Origin: Paracoccaceae bacterium
GTDB lineage: Bacteria; Pseudomonadota; Alphaproteobacteria; Rhodobacterales; Rhodobacteraceae
Assembly (NCBI GenBank): GCA_027082975.1
Contig: JALWTH010000394.1
Coordinates: forward strand, 1 to 35,625
DNA: 35,625 nucleotides
Direction: 5' to 3'
Positions 14,986 through 24,274 of this stretch are shown in pieces. How positions within the stretch are numbered: position 1 is the first letter of the stretch; each line of letters starts with the position of its first letter. Position numbers and translations under genes: made by a program. Under the pieces are notes generated by a model, which saw only the letters and a list, made by a program, of their open reading frames with translations, was not told where the DNA came from and did not search any database.

Positions 14986-15753
14986 CTATCCGCGCCGCTC
15001 TTCCAGAGCCAGCCGCTGGCGCGCCACCTCTTCATTGTGCCGCGCCCGGGCCTGCTCGCGCAGGGCGTCTTCCACATAGTCCAGATGCGCCTCCACCGCC
15101 GCCCGTGCCGCCTCGGGCGCGCGGCTCAGGATCGCGTCCCGGATCGCCCGGTGCTGGTCCAGCAATTCGCGGCGGGTCGTGTGGCGGGAAAACATCACCT
15201 GGCGGTTGTAGAACACCCCCTCGCGCAGCAGGTCATACATCGAACGCATCATGTGCAGCATCACCACGTTATGCCCCGCCTCGATGATCGCCATGTGAAA
15301 CTCGGCATCCAGGCGCGCGCCTTCGCCGCTGCCGGCTTCGCTTGCCGCTTCCATCCGGCGAAAGATCGTGTCGATCACCCGGAGGTCGCTGTCCGAGCCC
15401 AGCCGGGCCGCGCGCTGGGCGGCCAGCCCCTCCATGTCGCGGCGAAAGGCCAGCGAGTCGAATACCGCCTCGTCATGGCTGGCAAACAGCCGCACCAGCG
15501 CCGGCGAAAAGGCCGAGCCCAGCACGTCTGCCACATAGACCCCTGCGCCGGGGTGCGCCTCCAGCAGGCCCCGCTCGCGCAACGCCCCGAGCGCCTCGCG
15601 CAAAGAAGGGCGCGACACGCCCAGCCTGCCGGCCAGTTCCCGCTCCGCCGGCAGCCGGTCGCCCGGGCGCAATATCCCGCGCAGGATCAGAAGCTCGATC
15701 TGGCGCACCACGGCCTGCGACAGCTTTTCGGCCTGGACCTTTTCGAATGGCAA
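14986..15753 (-). CDS. FadR-subfamily GntR transcriptional regulator
   Basis: The 255-residue protein has an N-terminal winged helix-turn-helix (ILRGILRPGDRLPAERELAGRLGVSRPSLREALGAL, about residues 24-60) and a C-terminal FCD effector domain. The FCD metal/ligand residues appear in LDAEFHMAIIEAGHN, LLDQHRAIRDAI and AVEAHLDYVEDAL. FCD regulators usually bind organic acids and repress nearby catabolic genes. The start codon is TTG (MPFEK as read), preceded by GGGAGGAG. No ATG exists nearby. The gene converges on the TRAP operon, and an inverted repeat like the one before dctP lies 14 bases upstream of its start, which suggests autoregulation and control of the cluster. The effector is unknown. 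Confidence 0.9.
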   Translation of the reverse strand: MPFEKVQAEKLSQAVVRQIELLILRGILRPGDRLPAERELAGRLGVSRPSLREALGALRERGLLEAHPGAGVYVADVLGSAFSPALVRLFASHDEAVFDSLAFRRDMEGLAAQRAARLGSDSDLRVIDTIFRRMEAASEAGSGEGARLDAEFHMAIIEAGHNVVMLHMMRSMYDLLREGVFYNRQVMFSRHTTRRELLDQHRAIRDAILSRAPEAARAAVEAHLDYVEDALREQARARHNEEVARQRLALEERRG

Positions 15754-15766
15754 GGGCTCCTCCCGT

Positions 15767-15787
15767 CTGGTCAGATTTTATGACCAG
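15767..15787. promoter_or_regulatory. Candidate autoregulatory operator of the GntR gene
   Basis: CTGGTCA and TGACCAG are perfect 7-base arms around a 7-base AT-rich spacer (GATTTTA), 14 bases before the TTG start. The geometry and the TGGT/ACCA core match the site at 10009. The site would overlap the 5' end of the mRNA or its promoter. Confidence 0.55.
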
Positions 15788-15811
15788 GCACCCGCCCGTT
15801 CAAGCAAAGGC

Positions 15812-16444
15812 TCAGCCATTCGGGCGAATGACGATCTCGACCCGGCGATTCTGCCGCCGCCCCTCCGCTGTCAGGTTGGAGGCCACGGGCTGATCCTCGC
15901 CCATGCCGATGGTGGTGATCCTGGTCGAGGGCACCCCGTTGCTGATCAGGATCGCCGCCACCGCCGCGGCACGGCGGCGCGACAGCGACAGGTTGTAGCC
16001 CGCATCGCCCACATTGTCGGTATGGCCGATGACCTGGATGGTCGAATCGGGATAATCCAGCAGGTTCTGCGCCAGCGCGGCGATGTCGCGGCGCAGGGCC
16101 GGGCCGACCGTGGCGCTGTCGGTGGCGAACAGGATGTCGTTGGGCATGGTCACCACCAGTTCGGAGCCGGTATTGACCACTTTCACGTCGCTGCCCATGG
16201 ACTGGCGCAACTCGCCCGCCTGCCGGTCGAGCTCCTGGCCGATGGCGCCGCCGATGATGCCGCCCAGGGCCGCGCCGACCGCGGTCGTGCCGACATTGGC
16301 GTTGGGCCGGGTCGCGCCGATCAGCCCGCCGATGGCGGCACCGATGGCGGCGCCGTTGTTCTGGCGCGGTCCGGTATCGGTGCAGGCGCCCAGGGCAAAG
16401 GCGCTGACGGTCAGGGCAACAAGCGGTTTCTTCAGGTAAATCAT
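15812..16444 (-). CDS. OmpA-family outer-membrane lipoprotein with glycine zipper
   Basis: The 210-residue product starts with a lipoprotein signal peptide (lipobox ALGAC). A glycine-zipper region follows (AAIGAAIGGLIGA and GAALGGIIGGAIGQ, residues about 32-70), and then a C-terminal OmpA domain that binds peptidoglycan (NDILFATDSATV, VIGHTDNVGDAGYNLSLSRRRA, then EGRRQNRRVEI). The architecture is that of YiaD/YfiB-type proteins, which tie the outer membrane to the cell wall. It is transcribed alone, upstream of the GntR gene on the same strand but separated from it by about 60 bases holding the operator. Confidence 0.92.
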   Translation of the reverse strand: MIYLKKPLVALTVSAFALGACTDTGPRQNNGAAIGAAIGGLIGATRPNANVGTTAVGAALGGIIGGAIGQELDRQAGELRQSMGSDVKVVNTGSELVVTMPNDILFATDSATVGPALRRDIAALAQNLLDYPDSTIQVIGHTDNVGDAGYNLSLSRRRAAAVAAILISNGVPSTRITTIGMGEDQPVASNLTAEGRRQNRRVEIVIRPNG

Positions 16445-16550
16445 CTTGGCTCTCTCGCTGGGGTTACAGTCGCGTCATGCTTACCGCATCCGCGCCCGTT
16501 ATCGAATATCAATCCCGGCCATGGGCGGCAAACCGCCGGGGCACCGCGCC

Positions 16551-16571
16551 CGATTTTTCTGCGAAAAATCG
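16551..16571. repeat. 21-bp palindromic repeat, copy 3 of 3
   Basis: Identical to copy 1 (centre TGC). It lies between the hsp20 stop and the OmpA-like start, both on the minus strand, so it is downstream of hsp20 and upstream of the lipoprotein. Confidence 0.85.
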
Positions 16572-16625
16572 CCCCGGCCGCCAGGGCAGAGGCCTGCGGC
16601 GGCGCGGGGCCGGCGGTCGGGCGCT

Positions 16626-17042
16626 TCAGGCCTTGCGGATCTTCACCTTCGAAGCCTGCGGCGCCCGGGCTTTCACCTCCGGGATGACGAGGGTGAGCAC
16701 CCCGTCTTTCATCTCTGCCTCGATCCTGTCGGTATCCGCATCCGGCGGCAGCCGGAAGGAGCGGCTGAAGGCGCCGTATTGGCGCTCGCAGAAATACCAG
16801 TTGTCATCGGATTCCTCGCGCAGCAGGCGCTTTTCGCCTTTGACCGTGATCACCTCGTCGCGGACGGTGATTTCCACGTCGTCCTCGGACACGCCGGGCA
16901 GTTCGATGGCGATGCGGTAGGCATCTTCGCCCTGGGAGGCTTCCGATGCGGGGCTGAAGAAATTGCGGATCCTGGCGCCCAGATTGCGGAACGGATCGTA
17001 CAGGGCCGGCCAGAAGCCCGTATCGTGTGACGTTTCCACCAT
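16626..17042 (-). CDS. Small heat shock protein, Hsp20/alpha-crystallin family
   Basis: This 138-residue ATP-independent holdase chaperone should bind unfolding proteins in the cytoplasm. The alpha-crystallin domain spans about residues 40-130 ([40 protein letters not shown], then [12 protein letters not shown] with the conserved A/G-x-L-x3-P-type strand). The N-terminal arm has the aromatic [14 protein letters not shown]-terminal I-x-I/V motif is represented by VKI near the end. A strong GAAGGAGG site precedes the ATG. I could not find a convincing heat-shock promoter in the 230 bases upstream. Confidence 0.93.
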   Translation of the reverse strand: MVETSHDTGFWPALYDPFRNLGARIRNFFSPASEASQGEDAYRIAIELPGVSEDDVEITVRDEVITVKGEKRLLREESDDNWYFCERQYGAFSRSFRLPPDADTDRIEAEMKDGVLTLVIPEVKARAPQASKVKIRKA

Positions 17043-17276
17043 TTCGTCCTCCTTCGCGTCTGGGGCACGCGCGTGGGACCATGGAGCGGGTCCGGCGCGA
17101 GCGCCCGTAACCCATTGATATGCCGGCTGCCGCGAAGCTCCCCGACTCCTGGCGGTGCATCGGTGCGCGCCGGCATCCCTTGCACTTCAGATGGGTTTTG
17201 GCGATGCTGGTTTCAAGGCAACCGGCCGGCGAAAGCGGGCCGCCGAGGCGCGGCGTGGAGGGTTCCGGGAGGCAGT

Positions 17277-17714
17277 ATGCGTGCGGTGATACAGCGGGTG
17301 AGCGAGGCCAGCGTTTGCGTCGCCGGAGAAGAGGTGGCGCGTATCGGGGCGGGCCTGCTGGTCCTGGTCTGCGCCATGCAGGGCGACAGCGAGGAAAACG
17401 CCCGCCTGCTGGCCGAAAAGATCCGCAGGCTGCGCATCTTCGCCGACGACCGGGGCCGGATGAACCGTTCGCTCGCCGATACCGGCGGCGCGGCGCTGGT
17501 GGTGAGCCAGTTCACCCTCGCCGCCGATACTTCGCGCGGCAACCGCCCCGGCTTCTCCACCGCCGCGCCCCCGGACCGGGGCCGCGCCCTCTACGAGGCC
17601 TTCGCGGCCCACCTCCAGAGCCTCGGCACCGATGCGCAGACCGGCATCTTCGGCGCCGACATGGCCGTCAGGCTGACCAATGACGGCCCCGTCACCATCT
17701 GGATCGAGCGCTGA
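17277..17714 (+). CDS. dtd: D-aminoacyl-tRNA deacylase
   Basis: Dtd removes D-amino acids (and mis-charged glycine) from tRNAs, protecting translation. The 145-residue product is full length and has both active-site motifs: SQFTLAAD near residue 77 and the C-terminal [11 protein letters not shown] with the Gly-cisPro turn. The start [13 protein letters not shown] is standard, and GGGAGG lies just upstream. The track ORF begins 68 codons earlier without support. It precedes era by 70 bases on the same strand. In related genomes lepB and rnc usually occupy this place, so this neighbour is unusual. Confidence 0.95.
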   Translation: MRAVIQRVSEASVCVAGEEVARIGAGLLVLVCAMQGDSEENARLLAEKIRRLRIFADDRGRMNRSLADTGGAALVVSQFTLAADTSRGNRPGFSTAAPPDRGRALYEAFAAHLQSLGTDAQTGIFGADMAVRLTNDGPVTIWIER

Positions 17715-17784
17715 GCCGGGGCTGGCGGAGGCGGGTCAAACGCGCTATCGCGGGTGGAAACCGCAGGAGTCAGCAGGAGACAGC

Positions 17785-18693
17785 ATGAGCACACGCGCCG
17801 GATTCGTCGCCCTGATCGGCGAGCCCAATGCGGGCAAGTCGACGCTCACCAACCGGATGGTGGGGGCGAAGGTCTCGATCGTCACCCACAAGGTGCAGAC
17901 CACGCGGGCGCGCATCCGCGGCGTGGCGATCGAGGGCGCGGCGCAGATCGTGTTCGTGGACACGCCGGGCCTGTTTCGCCCGCGCCGGCATCTGGACCGG
18001 GCCATGGTGGCCGCGGCCTGGGGAGGGGCGGCGGATGCGGATATCGTCGTGCTGCTGATCGAGGCCCAGCGCGGGCTGACCGAGGGGGTCGAGGCGATCC
18101 TTGCGCGGCTGGGCGAGATCAGCGCCGGGCGCAAGGTGGCGCTGGCGGTGAACAAGATCGACCGGGTGCAGCCGGAGGATTTGCTCGGGCTTGTGGCGGA
18201 CATGAACGAACGGTTCGATTTCGCCGAGACCTTCCTGATCTCGGCCAAGAGGGGTCACGGGGTCGCGGACCTGCGCAAGTGGCTGGCGCGCGAGCTTCCC
18301 GAGGGGCCGTGGCTCTACCCGGAGGATCAGATCGCCGACCTGCCGCTGAAGATGCTCGCCGCCGAGATGACCCGCGAGAAGCTGACCCTGCGCCTGCATC
18401 AGGAGCTTCCCTATCAGCTGACGGTCGAGACCGAGAACTGGCAGGAGCGCAGGGATGGCTCGGTGAAGGTGGATCAGGTGATCTACGTGATGCGCGACGG
18501 GCACAGGGGGATCGTGCTGGGCAAGCGCGGCGAGACCATCAAGGCGGTGAGCCAGGCGGCGCGGGCGGAGCTTGCGGCGTTTCTCGGCCGCAGGGTGCAT
18601 CTTTTCCTGCAGGTCAAGGTCCGGCCCGGCTGGATGGAGGATGCCGAGCGCTACGCGGAGATGGGCCTCGACTTTCGCGACGGGCGCGAGTGA
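17785..18693 (+). CDS. era: GTPase Era, 16S rRNA/30S maturation factor
   Basis: Era is an essential GTPase that binds the 3' end of 16S rRNA during 30S assembly. The 302-residue protein has G1 GEPNAGKST (from about residue 12), the switch region THKVQTTRARIRG, G3 DTPG, G4 NKID and G5 SAKRG, followed by the C-terminal KH domain (VYVMRDGHRGIVLGKRGETIKAVSQAAR reads IVLGKRG as its GxxG loop). The ATG is chosen after CAGGAGACAG. The longer track ORF runs into dtd. Its TGA shares one base with the ATG of the next gene, so coupling with the DUF1491 gene is likely. The rnc gene usually next to era is absent from the window. Confidence 0.96.
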   Translation: MSTRAGFVALIGEPNAGKSTLTNRMVGAKVSIVTHKVQTTRARIRGVAIEGAAQIVFVDTPGLFRPRRHLDRAMVAAAWGGAADADIVVLLIEAQRGLTEGVEAILARLGEISAGRKVALAVNKIDRVQPEDLLGLVADMNERFDFAETFLISAKRGHGVADLRKWLARELPEGPWLYPEDQIADLPLKMLAAEMTREKLTLRLHQELPYQLTVETENWQERRDGSVKVDQVIYVMRDGHRGIVLGKRGETIKAVSQAARAELAAFLGRRVHLFLQVKVRPGWMEDAERYAEMGLDFRDGRE

Positions 18694-19025
18694 TGGCGCG
18701 GCTCACCGCGGATATGTGGGTGTCGGCCTATCTGCGGCGGCTGGATCTGGCGGGGATCGCCGCCTATGTGACCCAGCGGGGCGATGCCACGGCCGGCGCG
18801 GTGCTGGTGAAGCTGGCGACTCTGGACGGGCGCGCGGTGGCCTTTCAGCGCTCTTGGGATCCGCTCAGCGGGGCGCGGGCCTGGATGGTGCTGGCCGAGG
18901 GCGATGAGCGCGAGGTGGATGCGGCGATTGCGCGGCAGAAGGGGCGGGACCCCGACCTGTGGGTGATCGAGCTGGAGGACAGGGCCGGGCGGCATTTGCT
19001 GGAGGAGGAAGGGCTGGCCGGGTAG
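18693..19025 (+). CDS. DUF1491 family protein
   Basis: The 110-residue protein matches the DUF1491 pattern known from alphaproteobacteria: the start MARLTADMWVSAYLRRL, then GAVLVKLATLDGRA, WMVLAEGDEREVDAAIARQKGRDPDLWVIELEDRAGRHLLEEE. Function is unknown. The ATG overlaps the era stop by one base (TGATG), a detail hidden in the track because the frame is listed with a distant start. Conserved position between era and recO hints at a role with ribosome assembly or DNA repair, but nothing in the sequence shows which. Confidence 0.85.
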   Translation: MARLTADMWVSAYLRRLDLAGIAAYVTQRGDATAGAVLVKLATLDGRAVAFQRSWDPLSGARAWMVLAEGDEREVDAAIARQKGRDPDLWVIELEDRAGRHLLEEEGLAG

Positions 19026-19076
19026 ATTTCGCCGGGCTGGCGCCCGGCGACCCATGTGGGGGCGCTGCCCCCACGC

Positions 19077-19105
19077 CCCCGGGATATTTCCGAACAGAAG
19101 AAGGG
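19077..19105 (+). repeat. C-rich/TATTT intergenic motif, copy 2
   Basis: CCCCGGGATATTTCCG, then AACAGAAGAAGGG, sits directly upstream of recO and aligns with the copy at 3325. Its AAGAAGGG end is close to the recO start, so part of it may serve as the ribosome binding region. Confidence 0.45.
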
Positions 19106-19112
19106 CAAGGGC

Positions 19113-19841
19113 ATGGAATGGCGTGAAGAGGGGGTGTTGCTGGCGGTGCGAAAGCATGGTGAGACCTCTCTGATCATGGATGTTCTGACCGAGGCGCATG
19201 GGCGCCATGCGGGCGTGGTGCGGGGGGGCGTGTCGCGCAAGGTGGCGCCCGTGCTGCAGCCCGGCGCGCAGCTTGATCTGACTTGGCGTGCGCGCTTGAC
19301 CGAGCATCTGGGGACGTTTCGGGTGGAGCCGGTGAGAAGCCGGGCCGGGGCGGTGATGGGCGATGCGCTGGCCCTGGCGGGGCTGAACGCGATCTGCGCG
19401 CTGCTGGTCTTTGCGCTCCCTGAGCGCGAGGCGCATCCGCGGCTGTATCGGCGCACGGTGGCAATGCTCGATCTGCTGGGCACGAGCCCCGTCTGGCCGG
19501 TGGCCTATCTGAAATGGGAGCTGGCCCTGCTCGAGGAGTTGGGTTTCGGGCTTGACCTCAGTGCCTGCGCGGTGACCGGCACGCGCGACGATCTCGCCTA
19601 TGTGAGCCCGAAGAGCGGGCGGGCGGTCAGTGCCGAGGCGGCGGGCGAATGGGCCGATCGGCTGCTGCCGCTGCCGCCGGAATTGCTGGGGGCGGGGACG
19701 GGCGCGCCGGGCAACGTGGCGGCCGGGCTCAGCACCACCGGCTATTTCCTGACCCATCGGCTGGCGGCGAGCCACGGCAACCGTCCGCTGCCAGAGGCGC
19801 GGGCGCGGCTGGTGGACCGGCTGGCCGGCTGGGGTGGGTAA
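19113..19841 (+). CDS. recO: DNA repair protein RecO
   Basis: RecO anneals single strands and loads RecA at gaps in the RecFOR pathway. The 242-residue product has the N-terminal OB-fold ([39 protein letters not shown] is characteristic) and the helical C-terminal domain ([25 protein letters not shown]). The zinc-binding Cys set seen in some RecO proteins is not apparent. The start is at MEWREEG. The track's start 19 codons earlier falls in the C-rich motif. Its TAA abuts the stop of mcd on the other strand with no gap. Confidence 0.95.
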   Translation: MEWREEGVLLAVRKHGETSLIMDVLTEAHGRHAGVVRGGVSRKVAPVLQPGAQLDLTWRARLTEHLGTFRVEPVRSRAGAVMGDALALAGLNAICALLVFALPEREAHPRLYRRTVAMLDLLGTSPVWPVAYLKWELALLEELGFGLDLSACAVTGTRDDLAYVSPKSGRAVSAEAAGEWADRLLPLPPELLGAGTGAPGNVAAGLSTTGYFLTHRLAASHGNRPLPEARARLVDRLAGWGG

Positions 19842-21491
19842 TCAGGCCAGCAGGCGGCGGGCGATCACCTGGGCCTGGATCTCGGCGGCACCTTCGAAGA
19901 TGTTCAGAATCCGCGCATCGCACAGGATGCGGCTGATCTGGTATTCGAGCGCGAATCCGTTGCCGCCATGGATCTGCAGGGCGTTGTCGGCCGCGGCCCA
20001 GGCGACGCGGGCGCCGAGCAGCTTGGCCATGCCCGCTTCGAGGTCGCAGCGCCGGTCGTGGTCCTTCTCCCAGGCGGCGAAATAGGTGAGCTGGCGGGCG
20101 ACCATGATTTCCACCGCCATCATGGCGAGCTTGTCGGCCACGCGGGGGAATTCGATCAGCGCCTTGCCGAACTGCCTGCGCTCGAGCGCGTATTGCATGC
20201 CGACCTCCAGCGCGTTCTGCGCCACGCCAATGGCGCGCGCGGCGGTCTGGATGCGGGCGGCCTCGAAGGTCTGCATCAGCTGCTTGAAGCCCTGCCCGGT
20301 CGTGCCGCCCAGCAGGTTTTCGCCGGCGACGCGGAAGCCGTCAAACGACAGTTCGTATTCCTTCATGCCGCGATAGCCCAGCACGCCGATCTCGGTGCCG
20401 GTCATGCCGGGGCTGGGGAAGGGGTCGGCCTCGTCGCCCGGCTGCTTTTCGGCGAGAAACATCGAAAGGCCGCGCCAGTCGGTGCTTTCGGGGTCGGTGC
20501 GCGCAAGCAGCGTCATCACATGGGCGCGGGCGGCGTGGGTGATCCAGGTCTTGTTGCCGGTGATCAGCCAGTCGTCGCCGTCGCGGCTGGCGCGGGTGCG
20601 GAGCGCGCCGAGGTCGGAGCCGGTATTGGGCTCGGTAAAGACGGCGGTGGGCAGGATCTCTCCGCTGGCGATCCTGGGCAGCCAATGGGCCTTTTGCGCA
20701 TCCGTCCCGCCGGCGAGGATCAGCTCGGCGGCGATCTCGGAGCGGGTGCCGAGGCTGCCCACCCCGATATAGCCGCGGCTCAGTTCCTCGCTGACCACCA
20801 CCATCGCCGCCTTGCTGAGGCCGAAGCCGCCATATTGCTCGGGGATGGTCAGGCCGAACACGCCCATTTCCGCAAGCTCGTCGATCACCTCCATCGGGAT
20901 CAGCGCGTCCTCCAGGTGCCACTCATGGGCATGGGGGGCGACGCGCTCGTCGGCATAGCGGCGGAACTGGTCGCGGATCATCTCCAGCTCGTCGTCGAGC
21001 CCGGTGGCGCCGAAGGTGGCGTGGCCGGCATTGTCCTGCATCAGCGCGGTGAGGCGGGCGCGGGCGGCGGCGCTGTTGCCGCGCGCCATCAGCGCCTGCA
21101 CCTCGGGGGCCTGAAAGCCCGAGAGCGCGTCCCAGCCCAGGCCGAGATCGGCGAGGCGCACGAACTCGCCCTGATTCATCGGGATGCCGCCGGCAAGGTG
21201 GTGGAGATATTCGCCAAAGGCGATCTGCAGGATCAGGCTTTCCATCTCGCCCAGCTTGCGGGCCTCTTGCAGACGCTCCGCCCAGGCCTGCATCTGCTCG
21301 AGCGCCTGCACATAGGTCGCCATCCAGGCCAACCCGTGCACGGCGTGCTGGTGGCGCTCGAGCAGGCTTGCGTCGATGCGCTCGCCGGCGCTGGTGGTGG
21401 CGCGCACCGCTTCGCGCGCCTTTTGCAAGAGCGCCTGCGCGGCGGGCAGAGCGGCCTTGGTCTGGTCGGTCAGCTTGTCTAGAAGGGGCAT
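19842..21491 (-). CDS. mcd: (2S)-methylsuccinyl-CoA dehydrogenase, ethylmalonyl-CoA pathway
   Basis: This FAD enzyme oxidises methylsuccinyl-CoA to mesaconyl-CoA in acetate assimilation. At 549 residues it is about 150 longer than a normal acyl-CoA dehydrogenase. The extra N-terminal domain (residues about 1-150, with RHQHAVHGLAWMATYVQAL and FGEYLHHLAGGIPMNQGE) is the known mark of Mcd. The core has TEPNTGSDLGALRTRA, GNKTWITHA, RRQFGKALIEFP and the C-terminal IHGGNGFALEYQISRILCDARILNIFEGAAEIQ. The candidate catalytic base is the Glu in QTFEAARIQ. Electrons would go to EtfAB, encoded 11 kb away. The start codon is ATG. The short gap to the TSUP gene contains a TTGC-GCT-GCAA sequence that may be regulatory. 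Confidence 0.93.
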   Translation of the reverse strand: MPLLDKLTDQTKAALPAAQALLQKAREAVRATTSAGERIDASLLERHQHAVHGLAWMATYVQALEQMQAWAERLQEARKLGEMESLILQIAFGEYLHHLAGGIPMNQGEFVRLADLGLGWDALSGFQAPEVQALMARGNSAAARARLTALMQDNAGHATFGATGLDDELEMIRDQFRRYADERVAPHAHEWHLEDALIPMEVIDELAEMGVFGLTIPEQYGGFGLSKAAMVVVSEELSRGYIGVGSLGTRSEIAAELILAGGTDAQKAHWLPRIASGEILPTAVFTEPNTGSDLGALRTRASRDGDDWLITGNKTWITHAARAHVMTLLARTDPESTDWRGLSMFLAEKQPGDEADPFPSPGMTGTEIGVLGYRGMKEYELSFDGFRVAGENLLGGTTGQGFKQLMQTFEAARIQTAARAIGVAQNALEVGMQYALERRQFGKALIEFPRVADKLAMMAVEIMVARQLTYFAAWEKDHDRRCDLEAGMAKLLGARVAWAAADNALQIHGGNGFALEYQISRILCDARILNIFEGAAEIQAQVIARRLLA

Positions 21492-21603
21492 GGCGGGCCT
21501 CGTTTTCGATGTCCGCCCCGGTTTACGCGATTACGCAGTTGCAGCGCAATAAAAATTCGCGCGGCGGGTTCGTTTTGCATGAAAATGACGCGGGGGAGAG
21601 CGC

Positions 21604-22371
21604 GTGCAGGAGCTATGGCAGACAGGCGCGCCGGTGCTGGCGCTGACCTTTGCGGTGACGCTGGCGGCGGGCTTCGTCAAGGGCGCGGTGGGCTTCGGCC
21701 TGCCGATGATCATGGTGGCGGGGCTCGCGGCCTTTCTGCCGCCGGAGAAGGTGCTGGCCGCGGTGATCCTGCCGACCCTGGTCACCAATCTGTGGCTGGC
21801 CCTGCAGCGCGGCCTGGGCGAGACCATGCGCATTGCCTGGGGGTTTCGATTCTATATCGCGGTGATGCTCGCCTTTCTGGTACTGAGCGCCGGGCTGGTG
21901 CGGGCGATACGGCCCGAAATCGTGCAGCTGATCGTCGGCGTGCCGATCATCTTTTTCGCGTCAATTCAATTGCTTGGGGTGCGATTCAGCCTCAGCGAAC
22001 GGGCCCGCCTGCCTCTCGAGGCAACCGTTGCGGCGCTGGCCGGGTTCGTCGGCGGGATGTCTGGCATATGGGGGCCGCCGCTGGTGGCTTACCTGACCGC
22101 GCGCGATACCCCGAAACGCGAGCAGATGCGCCTGCAGGGGGTGGTCTATGCGCTGGGCTCGGTGGCGCTGTTTCTGGCGCATCTGCGCTCGGGCGTGCTG
22201 AGTCGGGCGACCCTGCCGCTCTCGGTGCTGGCGCTGGTGCCGGCAATGGCGGGGATGTGGCTGGGCGCGCGCTGGCATGACCGCCTGCCGCAGGCGAGTT
22301 TTCGCCGCCTGACGCTGGTGATCCTGCTGCTTGCGGGCATGAACCTGGTGCGCCGGGCGCTGACCGGCTGA
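21604..22371 (+). CDS. TSUP (TauE/SafE, DUF81) family membrane permease
   Basis: The 255-residue protein has about eight membrane helices and the two half-repeats of the TSUP family, each opening with a Gly-rich helix (AAGFVKGAVGFGLPMIMVAG and LAGFVGGMSGIWGPPLVAYLT). Members export sulfite, sulfoacetate or other small anions. The substrate here cannot be inferred. The start codon is GTG, with GGGGGAG upstream. It is divergent from mcd and convergent with pckA, so it is a single-gene unit. A GC hairpin follows it. Confidence 0.88.
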   Translation: MQELWQTGAPVLALTFAVTLAAGFVKGAVGFGLPMIMVAGLAAFLPPEKVLAAVILPTLVTNLWLALQRGLGETMRIAWGFRFYIAVMLAFLVLSAGLVRAIRPEIVQLIVGVPIIFFASIQLLGVRFSLSERARLPLEATVAALAGFVGGMSGIWGPPLVAYLTARDTPKREQMRLQGVVYALGSVALFLAHLRSGVLSRATLPLSVLALVPAMAGMWLGARWHDRLPQASFRRLTLVILLLAGMNLVRRALTG

Positions 22372-22384
22372 TTGCTGCGATGCA

Positions 22385-22407
22385 GCGGGGGCTGTGCGCG
22401 CCCCCGC
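22385..22407. terminator. Hairpin between convergent TSUP and pckA genes
   Basis: Perfect 8-base arms GCGGGGGC and GCCCCCGC with a 7-base loop lie between the two stop codons. No T-run is present on either strand, so it is at best a weak or Rho-assisted terminator. Confidence 0.4.
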
Positions 22408-22426
22408 CCGCTCCCGCTCTTGCGCG

Positions 22427-24025
<1,599 letters not shown>

Positions 24026-24069
24026 GCTTCTTTCCTCGGGCTGGATGCAATTGTATGCCTTGCAGCCCC

Positions 24070-24097
24070 GCTATAGCACTTCGCCGCCGCTTGTTAA
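24070..24097 (-). promoter_or_regulatory. Candidate sigma70-type promoter of pckA
   Basis: On the minus strand, TTAACA (-35, five of six consensus bases) and TATAGC (-10, four of six) are 16 bases apart, placing transcription start roughly 35-40 bases before the pckA ATG. Confidence 0.6.
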
Positions 24098-24274
24098 GGG
24101 GTGTGTTCGGACGTTAGCGATACCACGCCCATGTTTGCGCAATCAGACCGGCTGACCGGGCGCGCGGGCGGGGCCAGCCCGGAAAAATCCGCCCGATGTG
24201 AGACATATTAGCCATTATTTACCCTTTTTGTTCTTGGATGGGGGCAGATGCGGGGGGTGATTCGTACAAAAATG

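Noticed and set aside
17109-17121. AACCCATTGATAT shared with the 266-bp element (34508-34520)
   Set aside because: A single 13-base match without any of the flanking repeat structure is near what chance allows in a window of this size, so I do not call it a relic copy.
17043-17276. Heat-shock (sigma32-type) promoter before hsp20
   Set aside because: CTTC and CATAT stretches occur, but the spacing is too short for a sigma32 promoter, so no call is made.
19968-21482. 504-codon plus-strand ORF opposite mcd
   Set aside because: The opposite strand encodes a complete methylsuccinyl-CoA dehydrogenase with all motifs, so this frame is a shadow.
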